DNA from: JBDHWG01 sp046328525
Lineage (GTDB): Bacteria; Chloroflexota; Anaerolineae; Epilineales; JAHCIE01
Assembly (NCBI GenBank): GCA_046328525.1
Contig: JAXLWK010000005.1
Span: 310,001 to 374,000 of the forward strand
DNA length: 64,000 bases
Reading direction: 5' to 3'
Shown: positions 6,186-14,811 of the stretch, one piece after another
Position numbering within the stretch: the stretch's first letter is position 1
Layout of the letters: each line of letters opens with the position of its first letter
Notes under the pieces: model-generated
Databases searched by the model: none
The model's input: only the letters and a program-made list of their open reading frames with translations
Told to the model about the DNA's origin: nothing
Made by a program: the position numbers and the translations under genes

Positions 6186-9137
6186 GTGAGCGGCGAGACG
6201 GGCGGTGTGTGGGCGCGGATGGCGCGCATCCCCTGGGAGCCGGTGCTCCTGGTGGCGGCGCTGCTGGCCGGCGTCGTCCTGCGCCTGTACCGCATTGACG
6301 ACCTGCCGCCCGGCCTGCACTACGACCAGGCCCACGACGCCATCCTGGGCTGGGAGACGTGGATCGGGCAGAACCGGCCCATCTACTTCACCGGCTTCAC
6401 CGGCGCCGAGCCGCTGATGATCTACTCCATCGGCGTCGTCATGGGCCTCCTGGGGCGCTCGGTCGAGGCGCTCAAGGTCACGAGCGCGCTCTACGGCATC
6501 CTGACCGTCCTGGCGACATACCCGTTCGCGCGGGACCTGTTCGGCGGGCCGGGGACGTGGCGCGGGCGGTGGGTGGGGCTGTTCGCCACCGGCCTCATGG
6601 CGACATCCACCTGGCACCTGGTGAATAGCCGCAACGGGCTGCGCGTCATCACGCTGCCCCTGTTCGAGATTCTGACGCTGTGGGCGCTGTGGCTCGCGCT
6701 GCGGTCGGGGCGCAAGGGGTTGTTCGCCCTTTTCGGCGTCGCCCTCGGCCTGACGGCGTACACCTACTATTCCAGCCGCCTCGTCCCCATCGCCATGTTT
6801 CTGCTGCTGGCGCTCATCGCCGCGCGCGCGTGGCGCTTCTTCCGCGCCAACCTCGGTGGGCTGGCGCTGGGCCTCCTCGTCGCCGCCGTCGTCGTCGCGC
6901 CCCTCGCCTGGTTCTACTACCGCAATCCGGAGTACCTGTTCGTCCGCGTGGACCAGGTGTGGGTGTTCAACGGCGACCTGAGCAAGGGCGACCCGTGGGC
7001 GGCGCTGCGGGAGAACATCCCGGCGGTGCTGGCGATGTTCAGCCTCAGCGGCGACAAGAACTGGCGCTTCAACGTCGTCCCGCAGCCGATATTCAACCCG
7101 GCGATGAGCGTCCTGGCCCTGGCCGGGCTGGTCCTGTTCGTATGGCGCTCCCTCACCCCCGGCCCCTCTCCCATTTTGGGAGAGGGAAGCGGAGACGGGG
7201 AGGCACGTTCTTCTCCCCTTCTCCCCCTGTGGGAGAGGGGGCAGGGGGGTGAGGGAATCCCCCCCTGGCTGCCCTACGCGATGACGCTGATCTTCCTGGT
7301 GGTGATGCTCCTGCCGAGCTTCCTGTCGGTCGAGGGGCGGCCCAACTCCAGCCGCAGCCTGGGCGCGCTGCCGTTCCTGTACTTCCTGCCCGCCGTCGCC
7401 GCCGTGGACGGCATCCTGTGGCTGACGCGGCGGCGGGCGGCGTGGAACAGCGCCGCCGTGCAGACCGTCGCGGCGGTGATGGTGTTTGTGGCGCTGGTCG
7501 GCTGGCAGGGCATCGCCACGGCGCGGGGCTACTTCGACGAGTGGGCCAACGCGGCGGCGACGTACTACTACTTCGACACGCAGTATTCGCAGATGGCGCA
7601 GGCGGCTCTGGCCGAGCTGGCCGCCGGGCGCGACGTTGTCCTGTTTAGCCGCGACTACAAGACGACGACCATCGCCTTCGAAGCGCCGGAGACGCTTGAG
7701 AGCGCCCATTGGGTGTTTGGGCGGGATGGGCTGGTCGTGCCGGCCGGCGACAAGGACATCGCCTACCTCATCGCCCAGCCGGAGTACGTCCCCGACTCGC
7801 GCCTGGTCGGCCAGCTCAAGACCCTGGGGGCGACGTTCGAGGTGCTAGAGAAGGACCCGGCCGGCGAGCCGTCGCTGGTGGTGGCGCGGCTGCCGCGTGA
7901 CAAAGCCCCGGCCGCGCAGCTGACCGGCGTGCCGAGCCTGGGCGGCGAGATGGCGCTCACCGGCGGCCAGCTCCCCAACGAACACTCCCGCGACGGCAAG
8001 CTGCGCATCGGGACGCGCTGGGCGGTGCAGTCGCCGACGACGGAGGCGCGCACCTTCGCCGTGCGCCTGGTGGACGGCCAGGGGCTGACGTGGTCCCAGG
8101 GGGACACCATCGCCTACCTGAGCGAGCAGTGGCGCGCGGGCGACGTGGGCTGGCAGTGGTGGGACCTGCGCTTCGACCCGGCCATGCCGGCCGGGCCGTA
8201 CACGGTGCAGCTTGCCCTGACCGACGCCAACCGCAAGCCGCTGCCGGTGACAGACGCGAACGGTGCGCCGATAGGGTTGTGGGCCGACGTGGGCACGATC
8301 CAGGTCACGGCAGAGAACGGCGAGGTCAAGGCGGCGCAGCCGGGGACGGACTTCGGGCCGGGCCTGCGGGCGCTGCCGGCGAACAAGGTGAGCATGACGG
8401 CGCCGCCCGGCGGGCGGTTCGAGGCGGCGGCGGCGTGGCAGCGGCGCGCGGGGACGCCGGCGACGGACGCGACGCTGGCGTGGGTGGACGGCGGCGGGGC
8501 CGTCGCGGCAAAGGCGGCGCTGCCCATCGCGGCCACGTACCCGCCGACGGAGTGGCGCGACGGCGAGATCGTGCGCCCGCGCTACGCCCTGACCGTGCCG
8601 GCGTCCCTCGCGCCCGGCGCGTACACCCTGCGTCTGACGGCGCCGAGCGGCGAGAGCCTGGACCTGGGGACGGTCACGGTCGCGGGCGAGGCGAAGCGCT
8701 TCGAGCCGGGGCCGATCCAGACTGAGCGTGCGGCGCGGCTGGGAACCGCTATTGCCCTGCTCGGCTACGATGTCGCGCCGGCGCAGCCGACGGCGGGCGG
8801 GTCGCTCGATGTGATGCTCCACTGGCGTGCCGTAGCCGCGCCGGACACGAGCTACGCCCGCTTCCTGCACCTGGTGGACACGGCGGGCCAGATCCGCGCC
8901 CAGGCGGACAGCGCGCCGGCCGATGGGCAGCGCCCGACGACGGGCTGGGTGGGCGACGAGGTGGTGAGCGACAGGGTGCGCCTGTCGCTACCGGCGGACC
9001 TGCCGCCGGGCCGCTACCGCCTGGTGACCGGGCTGTACGACCCGGCAACGCTGGCGCGGCTGCCGGCGGTGGACGACGGCGGGCGGCCGCTGGCCGACAA
9101 CGCCGTGGTGTTAGGCGAGATCGAGATCGGGCGGTGA
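6186..9137 (+). CDS. GT39-like glycosyltransferase with C-terminal beta-sandwich domains
   Basis: A 983-aa protein. Residues 15-500 form a polytopic GT39-type membrane unit. Its first loop carries acidic residues (LHYDQAHDAILGWE), then PIYFTGFTGAEPLMIY. From about residue 500 it is soluble and beta-rich. The last ~130 residues (ALLGYDVAPAQPTAGGSLDV… LPADLPPGRYRLVTGLYDP) match the C-terminal domain of the protein at 25-1947, suggesting a shared carbohydrate- or protein-binding module outside the membrane. GTG start with GGAGG six bases upstream; no alternative ATG fits the helix start. An in-frame palindromic insertion spans residues about 322-357 (LTPGPSPILGEG and following). The gene ends 27 bp inside the convergent MFS gene. 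Last gene of the cluster. Confidence 0.8.
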   Translation: MSGETGGVWARMARIPWEPVLLVAALLAGVVLRLYRIDDLPPGLHYDQAHDAILGWETWIGQNRPIYFTGFTGAEPLMIYSIGVVMGLLGRSVEALKVTSALYGILTVLATYPFARDLFGGPGTWRGRWVGLFATGLMATSTWHLVNSRNGLRVITLPLFEILTLWALWLALRSGRKGLFALFGVALGLTAYTYYSSRLVPIAMFLLLALIAARAWRFFRANLGGLALGLLVAAVVVAPLAWFYYRNPEYLFVRVDQVWVFNGDLSKGDPWAALRENIPAVLAMFSLSGDKNWRFNVVPQPIFNPAMSVLALAGLVLFVWRSLTPGPSPILGEGSGDGEARSSPLLPLWERGQGGEGIPPWLPYAMTLIFLVVMLLPSFLSVEGRPNSSRSLGALPFLYFLPAVAAVDGILWLTRRRAAWNSAAVQTVAAVMVFVALVGWQGIATARGYFDEWANAAATYYYFDTQYSQMAQAALAELAAGRDVVLFSRDYKTTTIAFEAPETLESAHWVFGRDGLVVPAGDKDIAYLIAQPEYVPDSRLVGQLKTLGATFEVLEKDPAGEPSLVVARLPRDKAPAAQLTGVPSLGGEMALTGGQLPNEHSRDGKLRIGTRWAVQSPTTEARTFAVRLVDGQGLTWSQGDTIAYLSEQWRAGDVGWQWWDLRFDPAMPAGPYTVQLALTDANRKPLPVTDANGAPIGLWADVGTIQVTAENGEVKAAQPGTDFGPGLRALPANKVSMTAPPGGRFEAAAAWQRRAGTPATDATLAWVDGGGAVAAKAALPIAATYPPTEWRDGEIVRPRYALTVPASLAPGAYTLRLTAPSGESLDLGTVTVAGEAKRFEPGPIQTERAARLGTAIALLGYDVAPAQPTAGGSLDVMLHWRAVAAPDTSYARFLHLVDTAGQIRAQADSAPADGQRPTTGWVGDEVVSDRVRLSLPADLPPGRYRLVTGLYDPATLARLPAVDDGGRPLADNAVVLGEIEIGR
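7150..7256. repeat. Long composite family D palindrome inside a glycosyltransferase gene
   Basis: Outer arms CCCTCACCCCC/GGGGGGTGAGGG enclose two small hairpins (CTCTCCC-attttg-GGAGAG and CCCCCTGTGGGAGAGGGGG). About 107 bp, read in frame as LTPGPSPILGEGSGDGEA and onward, between helices VLALAGLVLFVW and LPYAMTLIFLVVML. Confidence 0.85.
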
Positions 9138-10307
9138 GGGGGGTGTGAGGCGGGCGGCGAGCCAGCGCAGCCCCAGACCGGCGACGACCAGGGCGCCGAC
9201 GATGCCGTAGGCCAGGCGAATGCCGAGCAGGTCCGCGCTCCAGCCTAGGAGCAGGGGCAGCAGAAGCACGGCGGAGCCGGAGGCCAGGGCGAAGCGGGCG
9301 CTGGCCGTCTCGGACTGGCCGGGCGCGACGGCGATGGCCTGGGCCGTGGTCAAGGGGTAGAGGTTGGCGACGCCGAGGCCGGTGACGAACAGACCGAGGA
9401 CGTTGAGCCAGGCGGTGGGGGCGAGCCAGTAGACCAGGAAGCCGACGCCGGCGACGATGAGTGACGCCAGCAGCAGGCGCAGCGGAGCAAAGCGCGCCAG
9501 CAGCCGCACGCCGGCGATCCGGCCGACGAGCATTGCGCCGAGGAACAGGCTGACGCTGCCGGCGGCGAGGTCGCGCGGCAGGCCGACGTGGGCCTCCATG
9601 TAGTCGGCGGACCAGTAGATGCTGCACGACTCGATGGACACGCTGCACACGAGCAGCGCCCAGTAGGCCCAGTAGACCGGCGGGAGACGCTGCCCCGTCT
9701 TCGCCGCGCCGCCCGCCGGCGGCAGCAAGCCGCCCAGTGTTCGGCGATAGACGGCGAACATCGGGACAACGCACGCGGCGGCCAGCAGCAGCGGGACGCG
9801 CCAGCCCAGGCCGCTCCGCTCGGCGAAGCCGATGAGCAAGGGCGCCATGAAGCCGGTGATGATGGCGACGATGTTGGCTTTTGTCAGCGGCACGGTGCGC
9901 CCCGCGCCAAACAGGGCGTCTATGACGGCGGGCAGAATCGCCATGATGAGGGAGCCGAGGGCGCCCATCACCAGGACGCTGGCGATGCTGGGGAGAGCGC
10001 CGTTCGCCAGGGTCAGCAGCAGCACGCCGACGCCCATGCCGAACGCGCCGAGCCAGTACGCGCCGCTCGCGCCCAGGCGCCGCGCCACCCGGTCGCCGAC
10101 AAGGCCGCCGCCGAGCAGGCCGACGGCGAACGCGCTAAAGTGCAGACTGCCGGCGGTGTAGGACATGTCGCGCTCGGCGCGGATGAACGGCATCGCCGGG
10201 CCGAGGGCGTTGAAGAAGTAGTTGAAGTAGCCCGCGCCCAGGTACATCAGCCAGGCGGCGCGGTTGCGCGAGAATGCCGTCGCGACGGACTTATCGAGGG
10301 TTGTCAT
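9111..10307 (-). CDS. MFS transporter
   Basis: A 398-aa protein with about twelve hydrophobic segments, the usual length for a major facilitator permease. The conserved loop after the second helix reads GDRVARRLG, a variant of the MFS GxxxDRxGRR motif. The start MTTLDKSVATAF is chosen because AAGGGA lies seven bases upstream; longer upstream reading would enter the divergent promoter region. The substrate cannot be told from the sequence. It is divergent from the FGGY kinase at 10375, so a sugar or polyol is an attractive but unproven guess. Its 3' end overlaps the convergent glycosyltransferase by 27 bp. Confidence 0.75.
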   Translation of the reverse strand: MTTLDKSVATAFSRNRAAWLMYLGAGYFNYFFNALGPAMPFIRAERDMSYTAGSLHFSAFAVGLLGGGLVGDRVARRLGASGAYWLGAFGMGVGVLLLTLANGALPSIASVLVMGALGSLIMAILPAVIDALFGAGRTVPLTKANIVAIITGFMAPLLIGFAERSGLGWRVPLLLAAACVVPMFAVYRRTLGGLLPPAGGAAKTGQRLPPVYWAYWALLVCSVSIESCSIYWSADYMEAHVGLPRDLAAGSVSLFLGAMLVGRIAGVRLLARFAPLRLLLASLIVAGVGFLVYWLAPTAWLNVLGLFVTGLGVANLYPLTTAQAIAVAPGQSETASARFALASGSAVLLLPLLLGWSADLLGIRLAYGIVGALVVAGLGLRWLAARLTPPSPPDLDLA

Positions 10308-10374
10308 CGTATCCCTTGACGCCCCGCGTAAGCGCCGGGGCCTGCTCAAGTATACACCCGGCCAGGGAATAGCC

Positions 10375-11871
10375 ATGCCTCGAACCGTTCTCCCCAAAGA
10401 CGCCCAGCCGCCGCTCATCCTGACCATAGATGTGGGCACGTCGTCGGTCCGCGCCCTCCTGTATGACGCCACCGGCCGCCCGCTCGACGGCGTCGCGGCC
10501 GGCGAGAGCTACACCGTGCAGACCGGGGCCGACGGCACGGTCGAGGACGACCCGACGATGGCCCTCGCCCGCATCACGCGCTGCGTGGACGGCGTCCTGG
10601 CGCAGGCCGGCCCGCTCGCGGCGGCCATCGGCGGCGTCAGCCTCGACACCCTTGTTTCCAACATCGTCGCCCTGGACGCGGCGGGCCGCCCGCTCTCGCC
10701 GCTCATCCTCTACGCCGACACGCGCAACGCCGACGACGCCCTGGCGCTGCGCCGCCAGATGGACGAGCGCGTCGTCCACGAGCGCAGCGGCGCGATGCTG
10801 CGCACGAGCTACTGGCCCGCCCGCCTGGCCTGGTTTCGACGCACGCAGCCGGAGGTCTGGAACGCCACGGCGCGCTGGAGCACCCTGGGCGCGGCGCTGG
10901 AGCTGCGCCTGTTCGGGCGCGCCCGCGTCAGTACCTCGGTCGCGTCGTGGACCGGCCTGCTGGACCGGCGTCGGCTGGTGTGGGACGCGCCGCTGCTCGA
11001 GGCGCTCGGCGTGGCGGCGGAGCGCCTACCGCCGCTGGCCGACGCGAGCGAGCCGATCCGGGGCCTGGTCGAGCCTTACGCGAGCCGCTGGCCGACCCTG
11101 CGCGACATTCCCTGGTTCCCGGCGATCGGCGACGGCGCCGCCGCCAACATCGGCAGCGGCTGCACCGGCCCGTCTCGCCTGGCGCTGACGGTCGGGACGA
11201 CGGCGGCGATGCGCGTCGTCATGCCGGACGTGCCGCGCGTCCCGTTCGGCCTGTGGTGCTATCGCGTGGACGCGCGGCGGCCGCTGCTAGGCGGCGCGAC
11301 CTCGGAGGGCGGCAACGTCTACGCCTGGGCCAGGCGGACGCTGAACCTGGGCGCGCCGGAGGCCATCGAGACGGCCATCGCCGCCCTCCCGCCCGACGGC
11401 CACGGCCTGACGGTGCTGCCGCTGCTGGCGGGCGAGCGTAGCCCGGGCTGGGCGGGCGACGCGAAGGCGGCGATCAACGGAATGACGCTCAGCACGACGC
11501 CGGCCGAGATTCTGCGGGCCGGCCTGGAGGCGGTGGCCTACCGCCTGGCGCTCATCGCGCGCAGCATCCTGGCGGACGACCAGGGCACGGCGGAGGTGGT
11601 CGCCAGCGGCGGGGCGCTGCTTAGCTCGCCCACCTGGCTTCAGATCATGGCCGACGTCCTGGGCCGCCCCATTCTCGCGTCGGCCGAGGACGAGGCCACG
11701 GCGCGGGGCACGGCGCTCCTGGCGCTCGAAGCGCTGCGCGTCATTCCGAGCGTGGACGCCTTGCCCGGCGCGTTCGGCGCGCAGTACGCGCCGGATGGCA
11801 GCCGCTACGCCATTTACCGCGCGGCCATCGAGCGTCAGCAGCAGCTCTACAAGAAACTCATCGAGGAATGA
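10375..11871 (+). CDS. FGGY-family carbohydrate kinase
   Basis: A 498-aa cytosolic kinase of the FGGY family (gluconokinase/xylulokinase type), expected to phosphorylate a sugar or sugar acid with ATP. The N-terminus has the phosphate-binding DVGTSSVRALLYD. The middle has GDGAAANIGSGC, and the second actin-like domain has TVGTTAAMRVV and ASGGALLSSPTWLQIMADVLG, the family's C-terminal signature. Length is typical. The start MPRTVLPKDAQP is chosen since the ASKHA fold begins at residue 18; no good Shine-Dalgarno is obvious. It abuts the thioesterase gene (stop TGA directly followed by ATG). Nearest family feel is gluconokinase, but the substrate is not determinable. Confidence 0.85.
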   Translation: MPRTVLPKDAQPPLILTIDVGTSSVRALLYDATGRPLDGVAAGESYTVQTGADGTVEDDPTMALARITRCVDGVLAQAGPLAAAIGGVSLDTLVSNIVALDAAGRPLSPLILYADTRNADDALALRRQMDERVVHERSGAMLRTSYWPARLAWFRRTQPEVWNATARWSTLGAALELRLFGRARVSTSVASWTGLLDRRRLVWDAPLLEALGVAAERLPPLADASEPIRGLVEPYASRWPTLRDIPWFPAIGDGAAANIGSGCTGPSRLALTVGTTAAMRVVMPDVPRVPFGLWCYRVDARRPLLGGATSEGGNVYAWARRTLNLGAPEAIETAIAALPPDGHGLTVLPLLAGERSPGWAGDAKAAINGMTLSTTPAEILRAGLEAVAYRLALIARSILADDQGTAEVVASGGALLSSPTWLQIMADVLGRPILASAEDEATARGTALLALEALRVIPSVDALPGAFGAQYAPDGSRYAIYRAAIERQQQLYKKLIEE

Positions 11872-12327
11872 ATGGAACGACAACCAAGCTCACGCATGTG
11901 CTTCTGCTGCGGCCGCGACAACCCCATCGGCCTGCACCTCAAGTTCGACTTCGACGGCGAGCGCGTCTGGACGCAGTTCACGCCCCAGGAGTACCACCAG
12001 GGCTACCCCGGCATCCTCCACGGCGGCATTATCTTCTCCATCCTGGATGAGGTCATCGGCCGCGTGTGCCTGGCCCACGACGTGTGGATGGTGACGGCCA
12101 AGAGCGAGATTCGCTTCCGCCAGCCCGTGCCGCTGGACGGCACACTCACGGCGGTTGGCGAGATCGAGCGGCGCAAGGGGCGGCTCCTCGTCGCGCGCGG
12201 CGAGCTGCGCCTGCCCGACGGCAGCGTCGGCGCGGAGGCGGAGTTCACCTACGTCCAGGCCCCTGACGACATTGTCGAGCGCTGGCGGGCCGAGCAGGTG
12301 TACTGGAAGGTGGACGACGAGGCGTAG
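11872..12327 (+). CDS. PaaI-like hotdog thioesterase
   Basis: A 151-aa single-domain hotdog protein of the PaaI/YigI type, likely an acyl-CoA thioesterase. Visible motifs are the N-terminal CFCCGRDNPIGLHLKF, then GYPGILHGGIIFSILDEVIG (the HGG…D/E active-site helix) and a C-terminal strand SVGAEAEFTYV. The CxxCG…NPIGL start is common in PaaI-family members. The ATG directly follows the kinase stop with GAGGAA upstream, so the two are probably co-translated. Function in this pathway is unknown. Confidence 0.85.
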   Translation: MERQPSSRMCFCCGRDNPIGLHLKFDFDGERVWTQFTPQEYHQGYPGILHGGIIFSILDEVIGRVCLAHDVWMVTAKSEIRFRQPVPLDGTLTAVGEIERRKGRLLVARGELRLPDGSVGAEAEFTYVQAPDDIVERWRAEQVYWKVDDEA

Positions 12328-12349
12328 CCCACGGCGCGGGGGGGCGGAC

Positions 12350-12377
12350 TTGTAACGCGCTCGCACAGGAGTACAAT
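12350..12377 (+). promoter_or_regulatory. Sigma-70-like promoter
   Basis: TTGTAA (12350-12355), 16 bases, TACAAT (12372-12377), 40 bases before the zinc-ribbon gene start. Confidence 0.5.
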
Positions 12378-12417
12378 TGTGGCCCTGTGAGTGTCAGGTA
12401 TCTTTAGGAGAAGACGT

Positions 12418-12834
12418 ATGAAATGCCCGAGGGATGGCGGCGAGCTGCAACCGGCGGTTCGCTACAATATCCAGGTGGATGTGTGCCCGACGTGCAACGG
12501 GATGTGGCTCGACCACGACGAGCTGGACCAACTCGAAGATACGGTGTTCGCCGACGACCCCAACAAAGGGACGATGATGCTGGAGTCGCAGATCACGCAG
12601 GGCCACTGCCCAAAGTGTGATGCGCTGCTGGAGCAGTTCACCTACCGCTACCACCTCTCGATCCAGCTCGACCAATGCCCCAACGGCCACGGCTACTGGC
12701 TGGATGCGGGCGAGGACGCGAAGATCCTCGACGTGATGCGGGAGCGCGCCCCCGACCTGGAGCGCAAGGCCGACGCCGAGGGCGACTTCCAGGGCTTCAT
12801 GAACAAGGTCTGGCGCTCGGTCAAGTTCAAGTAG
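12418..12834 (+). CDS. TFIIB-type zinc-ribbon protein
   Basis: A 138-aa small protein with two zf-TFIIB-like ribbons. The first is MKCPRDGGEL…CPTCNGMWLDHDELDQLE and the second is CPKCDALL…CPNGHGYWLDAGEDAKILD. The CPxC…CPxCxGxWLD pattern is characteristic of a widespread family of uncharacterised bacterial zinc-ribbon proteins. The ATG at 12418 has AGGAG at 12406-12410; an upstream extension would run into the predicted promoter. No enzymatic motif. Stands alone between the thioesterase and a toxin-antitoxin pair. Confidence 0.85.
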   Translation: MKCPRDGGELQPAVRYNIQVDVCPTCNGMWLDHDELDQLEDTVFADDPNKGTMMLESQITQGHCPKCDALLEQFTYRYHLSIQLDQCPNGHGYWLDAGEDAKILDVMRERAPDLERKADAEGDFQGFMNKVWRSVKFK

Positions 12835-13028
12835 GCGGAGAGCCGTCTCAGGCGCCTGGCGACATTGTTGCCGCCTTCAGGCTCGCGGTGGAGCGCCCAA
12901 TCTACGGCCATTCAAGGCGCTGGAGCGGGCGCTTTGCCGCGAGCGGGAGAGGAAGATACTGACGGTGGCGCTGGCGTTCAACATCCTGGGCCACGGCCCG
13001 CGCGACCAGGGACACCAATCACCGTGAG

Positions 13029-13451
13029 TTAGTCTGGCTCGCCGACGCGCGCCAACAATTCGACGACCGTGAGAATCGGGATGTCTCGATACGCGCCGAG
13101 GCTAAGCAAGTGGCTGTCACCCGATACAATCCCGTCCACCTGACCGGCCACGGCGCACGCCAGGACCGCGTCGTCGTCGGGGTCCTCCAATATCGCGGGC
13201 GCTATTTCGGCTGGTTCAACGAGGGAAGCAAGCGCAGCATAGCCAATTACGAGGTCGTGAGGACGCAACCCCGCCTGGCGCAAGCGTGCTGTGAACTTGT
13301 CACGCCTCAGAACATCCTCAAGCTCCAAAAGCAATGGAACTGTCACGAATAGTTGGATGGAACCCTGGCGGGCTGCGTCTAGGATCAACCGTGGGCGACC
13401 GGACCACAAGAGGGCAGCAATCACCACGTTCGTGTCGGCGACGATACGCAT
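13029..13451 (-). CDS. PIN-domain toxin (VapC-like)
   Basis: A 140-aa PIN-domain protein, a probable RNase toxin of a type II toxin-antitoxin module. It starts MRIVADTNVVIAALLWSG, carrying the first catalytic Asp. LEDPDDDAVLACAVAG and DGIVSGDSHLLSLG carry the later acidic residues of the PIN site. The N-terminal spacing and ending match the 'putative toxin, PIN family' (COG1569-like) group more than classical VapC. The ATG overlaps the antitoxin stop by one base (TAATG), giving coupled translation. Confidence 0.85.
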   Translation of the reverse strand: MRIVADTNVVIAALLWSGRPRLILDAARQGSIQLFVTVPLLLELEDVLRRDKFTARLRQAGLRPHDLVIGYAALASLVEPAEIAPAILEDPDDDAVLACAVAGQVDGIVSGDSHLLSLGAYRDIPILTVVELLARVGEPD

Positions 13452-13690
13452 TACTGCCGTGAGCGGGTGGCGCGAGCCGCCGCCATCTCCGCCTCGATTT
13501 CGGCTTCGGTGGGCGGCCCCCCATCAAGAGCGGCAAGTTCGTCCGCCGCCTGAAACAAACGCTCGACACGGAGGCGACGCACTTCCTCGCGCAGCAGCCG
13601 CTCCACGGTCGCGGCGTTCAGTAGGCCGGCTTCTTCAGCTTCTTCTGCCACGCTGTCCGGCAGCACCAGCTCAATCTCGACATATCGCAT
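13451..13690 (-). CDS. Antitoxin partner of the PIN toxin
   Basis: A 79-aa acidic protein starting MRYVEIELVLPDSVAEEAEEAG, followed by a helix LNAATVERLLREEVRRLRVERLF. Similar small proteins precede PIN toxins of this type, and the one-base overlap with the toxin supports the pairing. Two starts are possible: ATG 13690 (AAAGG upstream) or ATG 13711, adding MQNKGTS (GAGGCGG upstream). I use 13690 because it begins at the conserved strand. No clear DNA-binding fold is visible. Confidence 0.75.
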   Translation of the reverse strand: MRYVEIELVLPDSVAEEAEEAGLLNAATVERLLREEVRRLRVERLFQAADELAALDGGPPTEAEIEAEMAAARATRSRQ

Positions 13691-13704
13691 GGATGTACCT
13701 TTGT

Positions 13705-13732
13705 TTTGCATAGTCCGCCTCGATGCTATAAT
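13705..13732 (+). promoter_or_regulatory. Sigma-70-like promoter for the alcohol dehydrogenase gene
   Basis: TTTGCA (13705-13710), 16 bases, perfect TATAAT (13727-13732), 60 bases before the ATG at 13792. It overlaps the divergent toxin-antitoxin start region. Confidence 0.5.
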
Positions 13733-13791
13733 CCTACGACCATTCCGCCGTATTGCAAGACGACTGTGGGATGACGCTATCGGAGGCTGTG

Positions 13792-14811
13792 ATGCTCGCC
13801 GTTGTCAAGACCGCCCCCGGCCCTGGTTTCGAGCTACGTGACGCGCCTACCCCCACGCCCGGCCCGGGCCAGGCGCTCGTCCGCGTGGCGCGGGTCGGCA
13901 TCTGCGGCACGGACCTGCCCATCTTCAGCGGCGCCGGCCCCGTCCCCATCCCCCTCATCCCCGGCCACGAGATCGGCGGGAGCATCGTCGCGCTGGGCGA
14001 GGGCGTCAGCGGGTGGGCCGTCGGCGAGCGGGTCGCGGTCAGCATCGTGTGCAATTGCGGCGTGTGCCCCGCGTGCCGCCTCGGCCGCGACTCACTGTGC
14101 GACGCCATCCAGGAAATCGGCATCCACGTTGACGGCGGTTTCGCCGAGTATGTCGTCGCGCCGGCCGCCAACCTCCACCGCCTGCCCGACGCGATGGGCT
14201 GGGCGGAGGCCGCCTCGGTGGACCCGCTGGCGTGCGCCCTGCCCGCCGTCGTCCGCGCCAGCATCATGTTCGAGGACGATGTGGTGGTCATCGGCGCGGG
14301 GGCGATTGGGCTGTATGCGTTGCAGCTGGCCCGGCTGGCCGGCCCGCGTCGGCTGTTCCTTGTCGGGCGGCGGGCGCAGCGCCTGGCCGTCGGCCGCCGC
14401 TGGGCCGACGACGTGATAGACGCCCTGGAAGAGGATGAGGCGGCGGGGGTGCTGGCGCGGACGAACGGGCGCGGCGCCGACGTGGTGATCGAGGCGACCG
14501 GCAACCCGGCGGCGGGCGCGGCCGCCCTGGCGATGGCGGCGAAGGGCGCGCGCGTCGCCCTGACCGGCATCTTCACCCAACCGGCCACCGTCCACCTGGA
14601 CACCATCGTGCGCCGCGAGCTGAACGTCTACGGGACGTTGTGCTACACGCGGGCGCAGTTCGCAGAAGCGCTGCGTCTCATGGCCATCGGCTCAGTGGAC
14701 GCAGCGCCTATCGTGACCCACGTTCTTCCGCTCTCGGACATCGGCCTCGGGCTGGACCTGCTGGCCCGCCACGAGGCCATCAAGGTGCAGCTCGAACCGC
14801 CTACTGCGTGA
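13792..14811 (+). CDS. Zinc-dependent medium-chain alcohol dehydrogenase
   Basis: A 339-aa MDR-family dehydrogenase (threonine/sorbitol dehydrogenase-like). The catalytic zinc region is RVGICGTDLPIF…PGHEIGG, the structural zinc loop is CNCGVCPACRLGRDSLC, and the Rossmann motif is VVIGAGAIGLYALQLA. The start MLAVVKTAPGPGFELRD aligns with family N-termini and has GGAGG at 13782-13786, five bases upstream. It likely oxidises a secondary alcohol, polyol or threonine with NAD(P); the substrate is not resolvable. The 3' end overlaps the convergent SIMPL gene by 11 bp. Confidence 0.88.
   Translation: MLAVVKTAPGPGFELRDAPTPTPGPGQALVRVARVGICGTDLPIFSGAGPVPIPLIPGHEIGGSIVALGEGVSGWAVGERVAVSIVCNCGVCPACRLGRDSLCDAIQEIGIHVDGGFAEYVVAPAANLHRLPDAMGWAEAASVDPLACALPAVVRASIMFEDDVVVIGAGAIGLYALQLARLAGPRRLFLVGRRAQRLAVGRRWADDVIDALEEDEAAGVLARTNGRGADVVIEATGNPAAGAAALAMAAKGARVALTGIFTQPATVHLDTIVRRELNVYGTLCYTRAQFAEALRLMAIGSVDAAPIVTHVLPLSDIGLGLDLLARHEAIKVQLEPPTA

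Noticed and set aside
12835..13028. About 40 codons with G/C-rich third positions (…ERALCRERERKILTVALAF…), possibly the end of a lost gene
   Set aside because: No start codon, no recognisable family and no neighbouring fragments; the bias is weak evidence in such GC-rich DNA.
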